NCBI GenBank assembly: GCA_963760375.1
Contig: CAVXCS010000007.1
Coordinates: 1,054,001-1,118,000 of the forward strand
Source: Pelagihabitans sp963760375
Lineage (GTDB): Bacteria; Bacteroidota; Bacteroidia; Flavobacteriales; Flavobacteriaceae
Length of the DNA stretch: 64,000 bases
Direction: 5' to 3'
Position 1 is the stretch's first letter. Each line of letters opens with the position of its first letter. The position numbers and the translations under genes are program-made. This document shows, one piece after another, positions 43,902 to 53,667 of the stretch. A model generated the notes under the pieces. That model saw only the letters and a list, made by a program, of their open reading frames with translations. It was not told the DNA's origin and made no database searches.

Positions 43902-46628
43902 ATGGGAAAGAAAATTTTAAAGATTGTTGGGGTCATCCTCTTTTTGGTCATCGCACTCTTGATCGCGGCGCCCTTTATTTTGGAGGCAAAGATCGGGGAG
44001 CTCATCAAGACCAACGTCAATCAAAACATCAATGCCACCCTTGATTTTGCGGAGGCCGATCTAAGCCTTTTCAGCAGTTTTCCAGATGCCGAGGTTTCGA
44101 TGAAACAAATTACCTTGATCAACAAGGCACCTTTTGCGGGCGACACCCTTTTTTCTTCCGATTTGGTACAGTTGAGAATGGGCATTCGCGAACTGTTCAA
44201 GAGCGCGGGCGAACCGATCGCCATCCAACGACTCTTTATCGATGGGGCCAAGCTGAACATCAGGTATGATGAAGCCGAGAATGCGAACTACGATATTGCC
44301 AAGGATACCGGTTCTGCCGAGTCGTCACCCTCGGGAACGGAGGGTTTTACCCTCGATATGCAGTCTTATGAAATCACCAATTCGAACATCACTTACGATG
44401 ACAAGGCCGGGGGCATGCTTTTTAACCTTTACGACATCCATCATAGTGGAACAGGCGACCTTTCCTTGGAAAAATCCCAATTGCAGACCCTGACCGAAGC
44501 GTTGGTTTCCTTTGAAATGGACAGCACCAATTATCTGAACAAAAATAAAATCAAGCTCGATGCACTGATAGGTATCGATCTGAAGGAATTCAAATACACC
44601 TTTTTAAAGAACGAGGCATTGTTGAACCAATTGCCCTTGGTATTTGAAGGATTTGTAAAACTGAACGACGATAACCAAGAGGTCGATATCAGTTTTAAGA
44701 CCCCATCTTCCGATTTCAAAAATTTTTTGGCGGTAATCCCAGAAACCTACTCAAAGAATATCGAGAATGTGAAAACCACGGGGAATTTTATCGTGGAGGG
44801 GCGGTTTAATGGGATTGTCGATGATGATCACATTCCGATGTTCCATATTATGATCAATTCCGACAACGCTTCCTTTAAATATCCCGATTTGCCCAAAGGG
44901 GTGCGCAACGTGCATATCGACACCAAGATCACCAATACCACGGGGATCGTTGCCGATACCTATGTAGATATCGACCGGCTTTCGTTCATGATCGATGAAG
45001 ACCAATTTAACATGAAGGCCAACATTCGAGAGCTTATGGGCAATACCAAGGTAAACGCCCATATCGATGGAAAAATGAATTTGGCCAATATTTCAAAGGC
45101 CTATCCCGTACCTGCCGATCTCAATTTGAAAGGCATGCTAACTGCCGACGTCACCACGGCCTTCGACATGGCCTCCGTGGAAAAGAAACAGTACGAAAAA
45201 ACAAAGACCAGTGGCAAGATCGACCTGAGGGACTTTGTATACCAATCGGACGAGTTTCCTAATCCCATCGTATTAAAATCTACGGCCTTGACCTTTAACC
45301 CAACCACCGTAACCCTCAATGAATTGAATGGTTCAACGGGGAAGACCGATTTTGCGGTCAATGGCACCATCAACAACCTCTTGGGTTTTATGTTCAACAA
45401 CGAAAATGTCGAAGGAAATTTTAACCTGCAATCGAATACCTTCGCCGTCGACGATTTCATGGTGGCCGAGACCAGTACCACGGAAGGCACCGGTACTGCG
45501 GATGCCAGTACCAAAGTTGCGGACGAAAAAATAAAAATCCCCTCTTTTCTGGATATCAATCTCAATGCTGCCGCCAAAACGGTGCTTTATGACAACCTAA
45601 CGCTCACCGACGTTAAGGGGAACCTTAGGATCAAGGACGAAAAGGCGATATTGAGCAACATGACCTCCTCGATGTTCGGCGGTAAGGTGGGCTTCGATGG
45701 CGTGGTTTCCACCAAAGAGCAAACCCCTACCTTCTCCATGAAACTTGGGTTGGACAAACTCATGATCGGGGAGACCTTCAAGGCCATCGACCTGTTCAAG
45801 GTGGTTGCGCCCATTGCTCAAATATTTAAAGGGAAATTGAGTTCGGAACTCGAATTCTCGGGGAACCTCACCGATGATTTTTCACCGGATCTGAACTCGC
45901 TCAGCGGCAATATTTTGGCAGACATCCTTACCGATGAGCTCGATACCCAGGCCGCCCCGTTGCTCTCTGCCGTGGCCACAAAGCTGAACTTTATCGACCT
46001 GAAGCAACTGAACTTCAATGAATTGAAAACGAAACTTTCGTTTAAGGATGGCGTGGTTACTGTAAAACCCTTTACGTTGAACTATAAAGACATTGCCATA
46101 AACGTGGATGGCAGCCATACCTTCGATCAAAAGATGAGCTACAAGGCCACCATGCAGGTGCCTTCAAAATATTTGGGAAAGGAGATCAATGCCCTTATCG
46201 CCAGGATCGATGACAAAGCGCTTACCAATCTTACGATTCCGGTTACCGCCAATATCGGCGGATTTTATAAAAGTCCGGAAGTAACCACCGATTTTACCTC
46301 AGGAATCAAAAACCTCACCACACAACTCGTTGAGATCGAAAAGCAGAAATTGATCAATAAGGGTACCGATAAGGCCAAGGACCTGATCGGGGGGCTGCTC
46401 GAAAAAACATCGACCAAAACCGATACTACCCAGAAAGGCAAGGAGCAACAGCAAGACGTTAAAGAAGTCTTGGGCGGTATTCTGGCCGGCAATAAGGCCA
46501 AAGATTCCACCAAGATGAAGACCGATACCCTGCCCGCCAAGAAAGGGGACGATGCGGTAAAGGAAAAGGCAAAGAATATATTGGGGGGTCTTTTGGGCGG
46601 CAAAAAGAAAAAAGATTCGGTCAACTGA
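43902..46628 (+). CDS. AsmA-like outer-membrane biogenesis protein
   Basis: 908 residues. An N-terminal membrane helix (GVILFLVIALLIAAPFIL) is followed by the AsmA opening (AKIGELIKTNVNQNINATLD and LFSSFPDAEVSMKQI), a long beta-rich groove region and a conserved C-terminal AsmA block (LKQLNFNELKTKLSFKDGVV; INVDGSHTFDQKMSYKATMQ). The tail (from about 790) is a low-complexity Lys/Asp/Gly segment. AsmA-family proteins are implicated in lipid transfer between membranes. Its end overlaps the convergent DUF2797 gene by 8 bases. Intact over 2.7 kb. Confidence 0.88.
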   Translation: MGKKILKIVGVILFLVIALLIAAPFILEAKIGELIKTNVNQNINATLDFAEADLSLFSSFPDAEVSMKQITLINKAPFAGDTLFSSDLVQLRMGIRELFKSAGEPIAIQRLFIDGAKLNIRYDEAENANYDIAKDTGSAESSPSGTEGFTLDMQSYEITNSNITYDDKAGGMLFNLYDIHHSGTGDLSLEKSQLQTLTEALVSFEMDSTNYLNKNKIKLDALIGIDLKEFKYTFLKNEALLNQLPLVFEGFVKLNDDNQEVDISFKTPSSDFKNFLAVIPETYSKNIENVKTTGNFIVEGRFNGIVDDDHIPMFHIMINSDNASFKYPDLPKGVRNVHIDTKITNTTGIVADTYVDIDRLSFMIDEDQFNMKANIRELMGNTKVNAHIDGKMNLANISKAYPVPADLNLKGMLTADVTTAFDMASVEKKQYEKTKTSGKIDLRDFVYQSDEFPNPIVLKSTALTFNPTTVTLNELNGSTGKTDFAVNGTINNLLGFMFNNENVEGNFNLQSNTFAVDDFMVAETSTTEGTGTADASTKVADEKIKIPSFLDINLNAAAKTVLYDNLTLTDVKGNLRIKDEKAILSNMTSSMFGGKVGFDGVVSTKEQTPTFSMKLGLDKLMIGETFKAIDLFKVVAPIAQIFKGKLSSELEFSGNLTDDFSPDLNSLSGNILADILTDELDTQAAPLLSAVATKLNFIDLKQLNFNELKTKLSFKDGVVTVKPFTLNYKDIAINVDGSHTFDQKMSYKATMQVPSKYLGKEINALIARIDDKALTNLTIPVTANIGGFYKSPEVTTDFTSGIKNLTTQLVEIEKQKLINKGTDKAKDLIGGLLEKTSTKTDTTQKGKEQQQDVKEVLGGILAGNKAKDSTKMKTDTLPAKKGDDAVKEKAKNILGGLLGGKKKKDSVN

Positions 46629-47415
46629 CGGCCAAACCTACCACATAGCCCTCACTTCCCCTGATATTGAAAACCGTATGGTCCTCGAAAATCAGGTATT
46701 GGCCTTTGATGCCCTTTAAAAGGCCTTTATAGGCAGGCGTCTTGTCTAAATTCAGACTTTTTACCTTGCTGGGATATGCCAGTACCGGAAAGTGCAAATG
46801 GGTTTCTTTCTTATTTTCAATAAAATAGATCTTGGCTTCTTCAGGGATATAGGGCCTTAGCTTATTGCGCCAAACGACCAAATCTTCATCTTCCACATCG
46901 TTGGTGAGCATTTTTCTCCAATTGGTCTTGTCACCGATGTGATCTTTAAGGGCTACTTCGGTAATGCCGGCCAAATAACGGTTAGGGACCTCCACTATCT
47001 CTATGGCCTCATGGGCACCTTGATCGATCCACCGCGTTGGGACCTGGGTTTTTCTGGTCACCCCGACCTTGATATTGCTCGAGTTGGCCAAATACACGAT
47101 ATGGGGCTGCAATTGCACCCGCTTCTCATATTCCAGGTCGCGGTCTTCCCGGCCCAAATGGGCTGTACTCAGTTCCGGTCGCATGATCCAATCGCCCGCT
47201 GCGGGGATGTCGAAAAAACAACTTTTACAAAAACCCTGCCTGAATATGGGGCGGTCTTCCCCGCAATTAAGGCATTGGTATCTTAGGAATTCGATTTGGA
47301 GTTCTTTATCCAATACCTGGTTGAGGTTCAGGTAGTCGTTTTCGAAGACCAGATAATATTGGATGGGATCTCCAATTTCGGTCTGCATTTTTCTCAATAC
47401 GCCTTCGTACTGCAT
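46621..47415 (-). CDS. DUF2797 domain-containing protein
   Basis: 264 residues. Cysteine pairs CLNCG and CKSC near residues 50-70 form a probable zinc knuckle; the conserved core is HIVYLANSSNIKVGVTRKTQ, then VPTRWIDQGAHEAIEIVEV, resembling a GIY-YIG-type nuclease fold (inference). Function unknown. Divergent from the GH3 gene and convergent with the AsmA gene. Confidence 0.85.
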   Translation of the reverse strand: MQYEGVLRKMQTEIGDPIQYYLVFENDYLNLNQVLDKELQIEFLRYQCLNCGEDRPIFRQGFCKSCFFDIPAAGDWIMRPELSTAHLGREDRDLEYEKRVQLQPHIVYLANSSNIKVGVTRKTQVPTRWIDQGAHEAIEIVEVPNRYLAGITEVALKDHIGDKTNWRKMLTNDVEDEDLVVWRNKLRPYIPEEAKIYFIENKKETHLHFPVLAYPSKVKSLNLDKTPAYKGLLKGIKGQYLIFEDHTVFNIRGSEGYVVGLAVS

Positions 47416-47492
47416 AAATATTGGTCTATTGATGAATCTATTTGAAAATGATCTTTATTAAAACTAAATTTAGCAGGTTAAAGATACCTAAA

Positions 47493-49007
47493 ATGCCCAT
47501 ACCGCTGTTCAACTCCATCGCTTCATGGCTGCTTAAAAAGCGGTTCCATCAAATCGAGCTTTTCCTAAAATATCCCGGGGAAGTGCAGCAGGAAGTACTG
47601 TTCCAATTGTTGGAATTGGCCGAAGATACGGAGATTGGAAGAAATTATGGTTTCGAATCGATCACCAGCTATGAAACCTTTAAGGAAAGGTTGCCCATCG
47701 TTTCCTATGAAGAAATAGAACCGATGATCGAGCGCACCCGCAAAGGGGAACAGAACCTGTTCTGGCCCACCACCATCAAATGGTTCGCCAAAAGCAGTGG
47801 CACTACAAACGCAAAGAGCAAGTTTATCCCGGTAAGTTCCGAAGCATTGGAAGACTGTCATTATAAGTCCGGAAAAGACCTGTTGTGCCTGTACTTGAAC
47901 AATAATGAAAATTCCCAGTTGTTCACCGGCAAAAGCCTTCGGCTCGGGGGAAGTAAGGAATTGTATGAAGACAACGGTTCGTTTTTTGGGGACCTTTCCG
48001 CCATATTGATCGACAATATGCCCCTATGGGCAGAATTCAGCAGCACGCCGAGCAGCAAGGTTTCCTTGATGAGCGAGTGGGAGAGCAAGCTAAAGGCGAT
48101 CATCAACGAGAGTACCCAGGAAAACGTGACCAGTTTGGCGGGCGTGCCCTCATGGATGCTGGTATTGCTCAACAATGTGCTGGAGGAGACCGGAAAAGAC
48201 CATCTCTTCCAGGTATGGGAAAATCTGGAGGTATATTTCCATGGCGGCGTGAGTTTCAACCCCTATAAGGAACAATACAAAAAATTATTGCCCAGGAAGA
48301 ATTTCAGGTATTATGAAATCTATAATGCCTCGGAAGGCTTCTTCGCCATTCAGGACCGCAACGATGCCGATGACCTGCTCCTAATGTTGGATTATGGCAT
48401 CTTTTATGAGTTCATACCCATGGACACCTACGGTCAAAAAACACAGTCTACTATACCCTTGGCCGAAGTGAAGACCCATGTAAATTACGCAGTGATCATC
48501 ACAACCAATTCCGGTTTATGGCGCTATAAAATTGGGGATACGGTACGCTTTACTTCCATATCTCCCTATCGGATCAAGGTGACCGGACGCACCAAGCACC
48601 ATATCAATGTTTTTGGTGAAGAGCTGATCATTGAAAATGCCGAGGAGGCGCTCAGGAACGTCTGTGCACGGACCGGAACCGAAATCAAGGACTATACCGC
48701 TGGCCCGATCTTTATGAAGGGCAAGGAGAAGGGCGCCCATGAATGGGTCATCGAATTCAGGAACAGGCCCTCGGATCTAAATTGCTTCACCCATACCTTG
48801 GACGATGCCCTCAAATCCTTGAACTCTGACTATGAGGCGAAACGCTACAACAATATTACGCTGACGATGCCCAAAGTGCATATTGCCAGGGAAAACCTTT
48901 TTTACGATTGGCTGAAATCCAAAAACAAATTGGGAGGGCAGCATAAGATCCCAAGATTATCGAATAAAAGGGACTACATCGAGGAATTGCTCCAAATGAA
49001 CCAATAA
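47493..49007 (+). CDS. GH3 auxin-responsive promoter family protein (acyl-adenylate type)
   Basis: 504 residues from ATG 47493 (MPIPLFNSIASWLL, the start seen in flavobacterial homologues); a longer frame from ATG 47448 adds a basic leader. The adenylation motif KWFAKSSGTTNAKSKFIPVS, YYEIYNASEGFFAIQ and LWRYKIGDTVRFTS are clear. Plant GH3 proteins join amino acids to acyl acids through an adenylate; in Bacteroidota the substrate is unknown. Alone between divergent and co-directed genes. Confidence 0.9.
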   Translation: MPIPLFNSIASWLLKKRFHQIELFLKYPGEVQQEVLFQLLELAEDTEIGRNYGFESITSYETFKERLPIVSYEEIEPMIERTRKGEQNLFWPTTIKWFAKSSGTTNAKSKFIPVSSEALEDCHYKSGKDLLCLYLNNNENSQLFTGKSLRLGGSKELYEDNGSFFGDLSAILIDNMPLWAEFSSTPSSKVSLMSEWESKLKAIINESTQENVTSLAGVPSWMLVLLNNVLEETGKDHLFQVWENLEVYFHGGVSFNPYKEQYKKLLPRKNFRYYEIYNASEGFFAIQDRNDADDLLLMLDYGIFYEFIPMDTYGQKTQSTIPLAEVKTHVNYAVIITTNSGLWRYKIGDTVRFTSISPYRIKVTGRTKHHINVFGEELIIENAEEALRNVCARTGTEIKDYTAGPIFMKGKEKGAHEWVIEFRNRPSDLNCFTHTLDDALKSLNSDYEAKRYNNITLTMPKVHIARENLFYDWLKSKNKLGGQHKIPRLSNKRDYIEELLQMNQ

Positions 49008-49077
49008 ATGAGGTAGACTGACCATTAATATTCAATTTAGAGTTCTCAATGCGACCGAACTACTAAATTGATACCAA

Positions 49078-49638
49078 ATGACTTCAGAAAGACTTGTGAT
49101 ATTGTCCGACATGTGGGGGGTTAAAAAAGGACTGTGGATTACTTCCTATCTCGGCTACTTACAGCAATATTACGATATTGCTTTCTATGACATCCAACAA
49201 TTGGCGAATATCGACGTGGAGATAAAGTCGCCGGAGAATCTGCATAGGGCCTTTGTTGATGGGGGTATCGATACCGCAGTGGCACATCTCATCAAAAAGG
49301 AAAGTGAACCGAGCCATTATCTGGCATTCAGCACAGGGGGTACCATTGCTTGGAAGGCCAATTTAAAAGGCCTTCACATGAAGTCGCTCACCGCGATTTC
49401 TCCAACACGGGTGCGTTTTGAGGACCTCAAGCCCTGTTGTAAAACCAAACTGATCTTTGGGGAAAACGATGCCTTCAGGCCCGATGGCCATTGGTCTGAA
49501 AAGCTCGATCTTGAAATGGAAATCGTGCCCAATTTCGGACATGAGCTGTATGCCGACGAAAAAATTATCGGCAAAGTATGCCAACATCTACTGTCGGCGG
49601 TTTTGGAACGGGAACACAAGGCCAAGAAGGCCGGATAG
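49078..49638 (+). CDS. Small alpha/beta-hydrolase-like protein
   Basis: 186 residues. The alpha/beta fold is suggested by LVILSDMWGVKKG, the nucleophile-elbow-like YLAFSTGGTIAWKA (Ser in place, but the usual first Gly of GxSxG is Phe-adjacent Ala), the acid region LIFGENDAFRPDGHW and a terminal His in VPNFGHELY. The size is small for the family, so the cap domain is missing. It follows the GH3 gene by 70 bases and might be functionally linked to it; this is inference. Confidence 0.7.
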   Translation: MTSERLVILSDMWGVKKGLWITSYLGYLQQYYDIAFYDIQQLANIDVEIKSPENLHRAFVDGGIDTAVAHLIKKESEPSHYLAFSTGGTIAWKANLKGLHMKSLTAISPTRVRFEDLKPCCKTKLIFGENDAFRPDGHWSEKLDLEMEIVPNFGHELYADEKIIGKVCQHLLSAVLEREHKAKKAG

Positions 49639-49735
49639 CAGCGCGTTTTGAATTTGTAAAGGCAGCTTGCCTGCCGCTACTCGACCCAATCCCAAAAATA
49701 TTTGATTTTTACAGGCTTCTGAAAGCACCCGATCT

Positions 49736-50971
49736 TTAGGAGACCGCTTTTAATTTCTTGATGGTCTCAAAAGAGATCTTTTCCTCGGCATAGGGCTTGG
49801 TTACCTTAAATTCCTTTTCGCCACTGCTGGGGAGTTCAAACATGGCATCGGTAAAAATGGCTTCGCACAGGGAACGCAGCCCACGTGCCCCAAGTTTGTA
49901 CTCTATCGCTTTTTGTACGATATAATTCAATGCCTGTTCCGTAATTTCAAAGGTGATGCCATCCATGCTGAACAGTTTTTCGTACTGTTTGATGATGGCA
50001 TTTTTGGGTTCGGTTAATATGGCCCTAAGCGTCTTCTCGTCCAAGGGGTTCATATAGGTGAGTACAGGCAGTCTTCCAATGATTTCGGGGATCAACCCGA
50101 ACTCTTTCAAATCTTTCGGAATGATATATTGTAGGATATTGGTTTCATCGAGACGTTCATCGGCCTTGGAGGCACTGTAACCTACCGCCTGCATGTTCAA
50201 ACGCTTTGTGATGGCACGTTCGATGCCGTCAAAGGCACCACCTGCGATAAATAAAATATTTTCGGTATTGACCTCAATGAATTTTTGATCGGGATGTTTT
50301 CGTCCTCCCTTGGGCGGTACGTTCACCATGGTGCCCTCCAAGAGTTTCAACAGCCCTTGCTGCACCCCTTCACCGGAAACGTCCCTGGTGATCGAAGGGT
50401 TGTCGCCCTTGCGGGCAATTTTATCTATTTCATCGATAAATACGATGCCGCGCTCGGCTTTTTCAAGGTTGTAATCTGCCGCTTGAAGCAATCTGGTCAA
50501 TATGCTTTCCACGTCTTCCCCCACATAGCCTGCCTCGGTCAGTACCGTGGCATCAACGATGGCCAAGGGCACATTGAGCATTCTTGCAATGGTTTTTGCC
50601 ATGAGGGTTTTACCGGTACCGGTTTGCCCCACCATAATGATGTTGCTCTTTTGGATTTCAACATCGTTGTCTTTTGTTTTGGGCTGCAACAAGCGTTTGT
50701 AATGGTTGTAGACTGCTACTGACATCACTTTTTTGGTACGGTCCTGCCCTATGATAAAAGTATCTAAAAACTCCTTGATTTCCTGCGGTTTCTTTAAAAC
50801 GAGTTCGCTCGAGAGGTCCTTTGTCTTGGTCTGCTTCGATTCTTCGGCCACGATACCATGTGCCTGTTCTATGCAACGGTCACAGATATGGGCGTCCAAT
50901 CCCGCGATCAATAAATTGGTCTCGGGTTTTTTCCTTCCGCAAAAAGAACATTCTAAATTATCTTTCGCCAT
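49736..50971 (-). CDS. clpX: ATP-dependent Clp protease ATP-binding subunit ClpX
   Basis: 411 residues. The N-terminal zinc domain carries four Cys (CSFCGRKKPE, HICDRCIEQ), followed by the AAA+ core with Walker A GQTGTGKTLMAKTIA and Walker B IVFIDEIDKIARKGD, the EGVQQGLLKLLEGT pore-side segment, and sensor regions GRLPVLTYM and GARGLRSLCE. ClpX unfolds tagged proteins and feeds them to ClpP, encoded just upstream on the same strand. A perfect palindrome lies 14 bases before its ATG. Confidence 0.97.
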   Translation of the reverse strand: MAKDNLECSFCGRKKPETNLLIAGLDAHICDRCIEQAHGIVAEESKQTKTKDLSSELVLKKPQEIKEFLDTFIIGQDRTKKVMSVAVYNHYKRLLQPKTKDNDVEIQKSNIIMVGQTGTGKTLMAKTIARMLNVPLAIVDATVLTEAGYVGEDVESILTRLLQAADYNLEKAERGIVFIDEIDKIARKGDNPSITRDVSGEGVQQGLLKLLEGTMVNVPPKGGRKHPDQKFIEVNTENILFIAGGAFDGIERAITKRLNMQAVGYSASKADERLDETNILQYIIPKDLKEFGLIPEIIGRLPVLTYMNPLDEKTLRAILTEPKNAIIKQYEKLFSMDGITFEITEQALNYIVQKAIEYKLGARGLRSLCEAIFTDAMFELPSSGEKEFKVTKPYAEEKISFETIKKLKAVS

Positions 50972-50984
50972 GTTTTTTTCTTCC

Positions 50985-51003
50985 TTACGTTATGCTAACG
51001 TAA
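50985..51003. promoter_or_regulatory. Perfect palindrome in the clpP-clpX gap
   Basis: TTACGTTA-TGC-TAACGTAA: 8-bp perfect arms and a 3-base centre, between clpP and clpX, 14 bases upstream of the clpX ATG. No T-run suggests termination, so a protein-binding site or a leader hairpin is more likely. Confidence 0.5.
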
Positions 51004-51070
51004 TAATTGGGTTTTTGGTTTGTACTCTGGGTCGAAAAGTACATTTGCCTGATGTCATTGGTCGAATCGG

Positions 51071-51748
51071 TTAACGATCCCTTACCAATATCTCGTCTAT
51101 CATGCCATATTTCTTGGCCTCGTCCGCTTTCATCCAATAGTCCCGATCACTGTCGTCGGTTACCTTTTCGAAGGTTTGGCCCGAATGTTTTGCAATGACC
51201 TGGTAAAGCTCATCCTTTAACTTTAAGATTTCCCTTGCGGTAATCTCAATATCGCTCGCCTGCCCCTGTGCCCCGCCCATTGGCTGGTGGATCATTACCC
51301 GGGAGTGGGTGAGTCCGCTTCTCTTTCCTTTTTCACCTGCACAGAGCAATACTGCGCCCATGGAGGCGGCCATCCCGGTGCAGATCGTGGCCACATCCGG
51401 TTTGATGAATTGCATGGTATCGTAGATGCCCAATCCGGCGTAAACGCTACCTCCTGGGGAGTTTATGTATATCTGGATGTCTTTGGAAGCATCGGTGCTC
51501 TCTAAAAATAACAATTGCGCTTGAACGATGTTGGCTACCTGATCGTTGATGCCGGTGCCCAGAAAGATGATGCGGTCCATCATCAATCGCGAGAAAACAT
51601 CGAAGACCGCAATGTTCATTTGACGCTCTTCTATGATATTGGGGGTCATGTTCGTGGGGTACATGCTTCCGATTATTTTGTCGTAATAGGTGCTGCTGAT
51701 CCCTTGGTCCTTTATTGCGTAATTTTTGAATTCTTTTCCGTAATCCAT
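51071..51748 (-). CDS. clpP: ATP-dependent Clp protease proteolytic subunit ClpP
   Basis: 225 residues from ATG 51748 (MDYGKEFKNYA); the longer frame would run through the tig terminator. The catalytic triad is visible: Ser in GMAASMGAVLLC, His in RVMIHQPMGG, Asp in DSDRDYWMKADEA. It forms the tetradecameric protease barrel served by ClpX. Order tig-clpP-clpX, the usual proteostasis cluster. Confidence 0.97.
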   Translation of the reverse strand: MDYGKEFKNYAIKDQGISSTYYDKIIGSMYPTNMTPNIIEERQMNIAVFDVFSRLMMDRIIFLGTGINDQVANIVQAQLLFLESTDASKDIQIYINSPGGSVYAGLGIYDTMQFIKPDVATICTGMAASMGAVLLCAGEKGKRSGLTHSRVMIHQPMGGAQGQASDIEITAREILKLKDELYQVIAKHSGQTFEKVTDDSDRDYWMKADEAKKYGMIDEILVRDR

Positions 51749-51771
51749 GGTTTCCGATTCGATATTTTTGA

Positions 51772-51806
51772 TAAAAAAGGTGCCGAAAATTCTATTTTTC
51801 GGCACC
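51772..51806 (-). terminator. Strong terminator after tig
   Basis: GGTGCCGAAAA / TTTTCGGCACC, an 11-bp stem with a short AT loop (51779-51806), followed on the minus strand by six T. It lies between the tig stop and the clpP start, so clpP must have its own start point or rely on read-through. Confidence 0.85.
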
Positions 51807-51834
51807 GTAAAGATACTTAATATTTTTTGGAAAA

Positions 51835-53157
51835 CTACCCGTACACCTCTTTCACAAAATTCTCATAGGTGACTTCTTTGGTCTTTAGATTGACCTTTTC
51901 CTTATAAAGCTGTAATAATTTTTGGCTCATCAGTTGTTCCGAAAGCCTTCTTACTTCATCTTGATTGCCCAATACCCTCGCCGCGATGTTGTCGAGTTCT
52001 TCCTCTTTCGGGTTCATTTGTCCGAACTGTGCCATCTGCGATTTGATGAAACCTTTTGCAAAATCCTTGAGTTCATCGAACTGTATGCTGATATTGTGGT
52101 CTTTGATGATTTTGCCCTCGATCAACTGGTAGCGAAGCCCTTTTTCCGATTTTTCATATTCGGCGGTGGCCTGCTCAGGGGTCAAAGGTTCTTCCCCGGT
52201 CATTTGTATCCAACGGGTCAAAAACCCTGAAGGCAGTTTGAATTTGGTATTGTCTATAAAATATTCGGTAACATCGTTCAACAATTTCTGCTCTGATTGT
52301 TGCTCGAATTGTTTCTCCGAATCAGCCTTGATGCGTCCTTTCAACTCTTTTAAGGACTTAACGGTGTCAGGTCCGTATAATTTATCGAACAGTTCCTGAT
52401 TCAAGGTAGCTGGCTCCCTTTCATTGATTTCCGCGATTTCAAAATCAACTTCGATATTGAGGTTTTTCGCCTTTTCCGCGGGGATGCCCAAGGCACTGGC
52501 CAAAAGATAGTTTTCTTTGAGCAGACCTTTGGTCTTCAAGGTGACGACATCGCCTACTTTTTTGCCGACCAGGCTACTTATCGCTTTTTTGCTGTCGATT
52601 TTGTCGAGTTCAAGGATCGACTTGTGCATAATCTCCTCTTTTTCATTTTTGAAGGTTCCGGACAGCTCGTCCTTTTTGCCCACTTCCGATTTGCCTACCA
52701 ACTTGCCGTACTGCTTTTGGAAGCGTTCGACCTGTTCATCGATCATTTTTTGATCGGCCACGATCTTGTAGTGCGTGATGGGTTTTTTGGTTTTTAGGGA
52801 AACTTCAAAATTGGGCGCCAATCCCAGTTCGAACTCAAAATCGAATTCTTCCTTGTCCCAATCAAAATTGTCTTGTTGCTTGGGAAGCGGATTGCCCAAA
52901 ACATCGAGCTTTTCCTCGGTGAGGTATTTGTTGAGGTTGTCTTGGAGAAGCTTGTTCACCTCATCGACCAATACCGCTTTGCCATACTGTTTTTTGATCA
53001 GCCCCAAGGGCACTTGACCTTTCCTGAAACCGGGAATATTGGCCTGTTTCCGGTAATCCTTTAAAATCGATTCTACCTTATCTTGGTAATCGTCCTTGGT
53101 GATGGCGACTTTTACCACGGCATTCAACTCATCGATCTGTTCTTTGGTAATGTTCAT
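51835..53157 (-). CDS. tig: Trigger factor
   Basis: 440 residues from ATG 53157 (MNITKEQIDELNAVV). The ribosome-docking motif reads GFRKGQVPLGLI; the central FKBP-like domain (about 150-245) starts near GKKDELSGTF; the C-terminal chaperone arms follow, ending EVTYENFVKEVYG. It receives nascent chains at the ribosome exit and can act as a prolyl isomerase. A well-formed promoter lies upstream. Confidence 0.95.
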   Translation of the reverse strand: MNITKEQIDELNAVVKVAITKDDYQDKVESILKDYRKQANIPGFRKGQVPLGLIKKQYGKAVLVDEVNKLLQDNLNKYLTEEKLDVLGNPLPKQQDNFDWDKEEFDFEFELGLAPNFEVSLKTKKPITHYKIVADQKMIDEQVERFQKQYGKLVGKSEVGKKDELSGTFKNEKEEIMHKSILELDKIDSKKAISSLVGKKVGDVVTLKTKGLLKENYLLASALGIPAEKAKNLNIEVDFEIAEINEREPATLNQELFDKLYGPDTVKSLKELKGRIKADSEKQFEQQSEQKLLNDVTEYFIDNTKFKLPSGFLTRWIQMTGEEPLTPEQATAEYEKSEKGLRYQLIEGKIIKDHNISIQFDELKDFAKGFIKSQMAQFGQMNPKEEELDNIAARVLGNQDEVRRLSEQLMSQKLLQLYKEKVNLKTKEVTYENFVKEVYG

Positions 53158-53180
53158 TTTCTTTTTCTTAAATAGGGATG

Positions 53181-53211
53181 CAAAAATAGCACAATTTAAA
53201 TCTTCCAGCAA
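53181..53211 (-). promoter_or_regulatory. Promoter of tig
   Basis: On the minus strand TTG (53209-53211), a 20-base spacer and TATTTTTG (53181-53188) fit the Bacteroidota -33/-7 consensus (TTG, TAnnTTTG). The ATG follows 23 bases later. Confidence 0.6.
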
Positions 53212-53248
53212 GTTTTTGATCCAGTAGATCGACAGGGTGGCCGATGGG

Positions 53249-53590
53249 CTATTCTTCTTTCAGAACCGAGAACAATATCGATTGGAGCAACGACAGCAAC
53301 AAGCTGAAAAGCAGGGCCCACCAAATGCCGTCGACCGAAAATCCGGCAATGAAATAGTCGGCCAATAAGATGATGACCGCATTGATGATCAAGAGGAAGA
53401 GTCCGAACGTGACGATGGTCACCGGGAGGGTAAGGATGACCAAAATAGGTTTGACCAGAAAGTTGAGCAGTCCCAGCACGATGGCGACGATGATGGCGGT
53501 CAGATAGGTGTCTACTTCCACATGTGGAAGGACTTTTGACAAAATGACCACCGCCAGGGCTGTCAGCAATACTCTTAAAATCAGTTTCAT
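53249..53590 (-). CDS. Phage-holin-4-2 family (YvlD-like) membrane protein
   Basis: 113 residues, four helices: LRVLLTALAVVILSKVLPHV, YLTAIIVAIVLGLLNFLVKP, VTFGLFLLIINAVIILLADY and WWALLFSLLLSLLQSILF. Matches the widespread PF04020 family, named from phage but common in chromosomes, function unknown. Alone, on the same strand as tig. Confidence 0.85.
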   Translation of the reverse strand: MKLILRVLLTALAVVILSKVLPHVEVDTYLTAIIVAIVLGLLNFLVKPILVILTLPVTIVTFGLFLLIINAVIILLADYFIAGFSVDGIWWALLFSLLLSLLQSILFSVLKEE

Positions 53591-53613
53591 TTTGGTTTGG
53601 GTTTAACTTGAAC

Positions 53614-53645
53614 AAAAAAAGGTGCCGAAATGCTTCGACACCTTT
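53614..53645 (-). terminator. Terminator of the SGNH lipoprotein gene
   Basis: GGTGCCGAA / TTCGACACC hairpin with one mismatch pair (53621-53642) and a seven-base T-run on the minus strand, 23 bases after the stop at 53668. Confidence 0.7.
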
Positions 53646-53667
53646 AAAAGTAGGAATTAAAATATTA

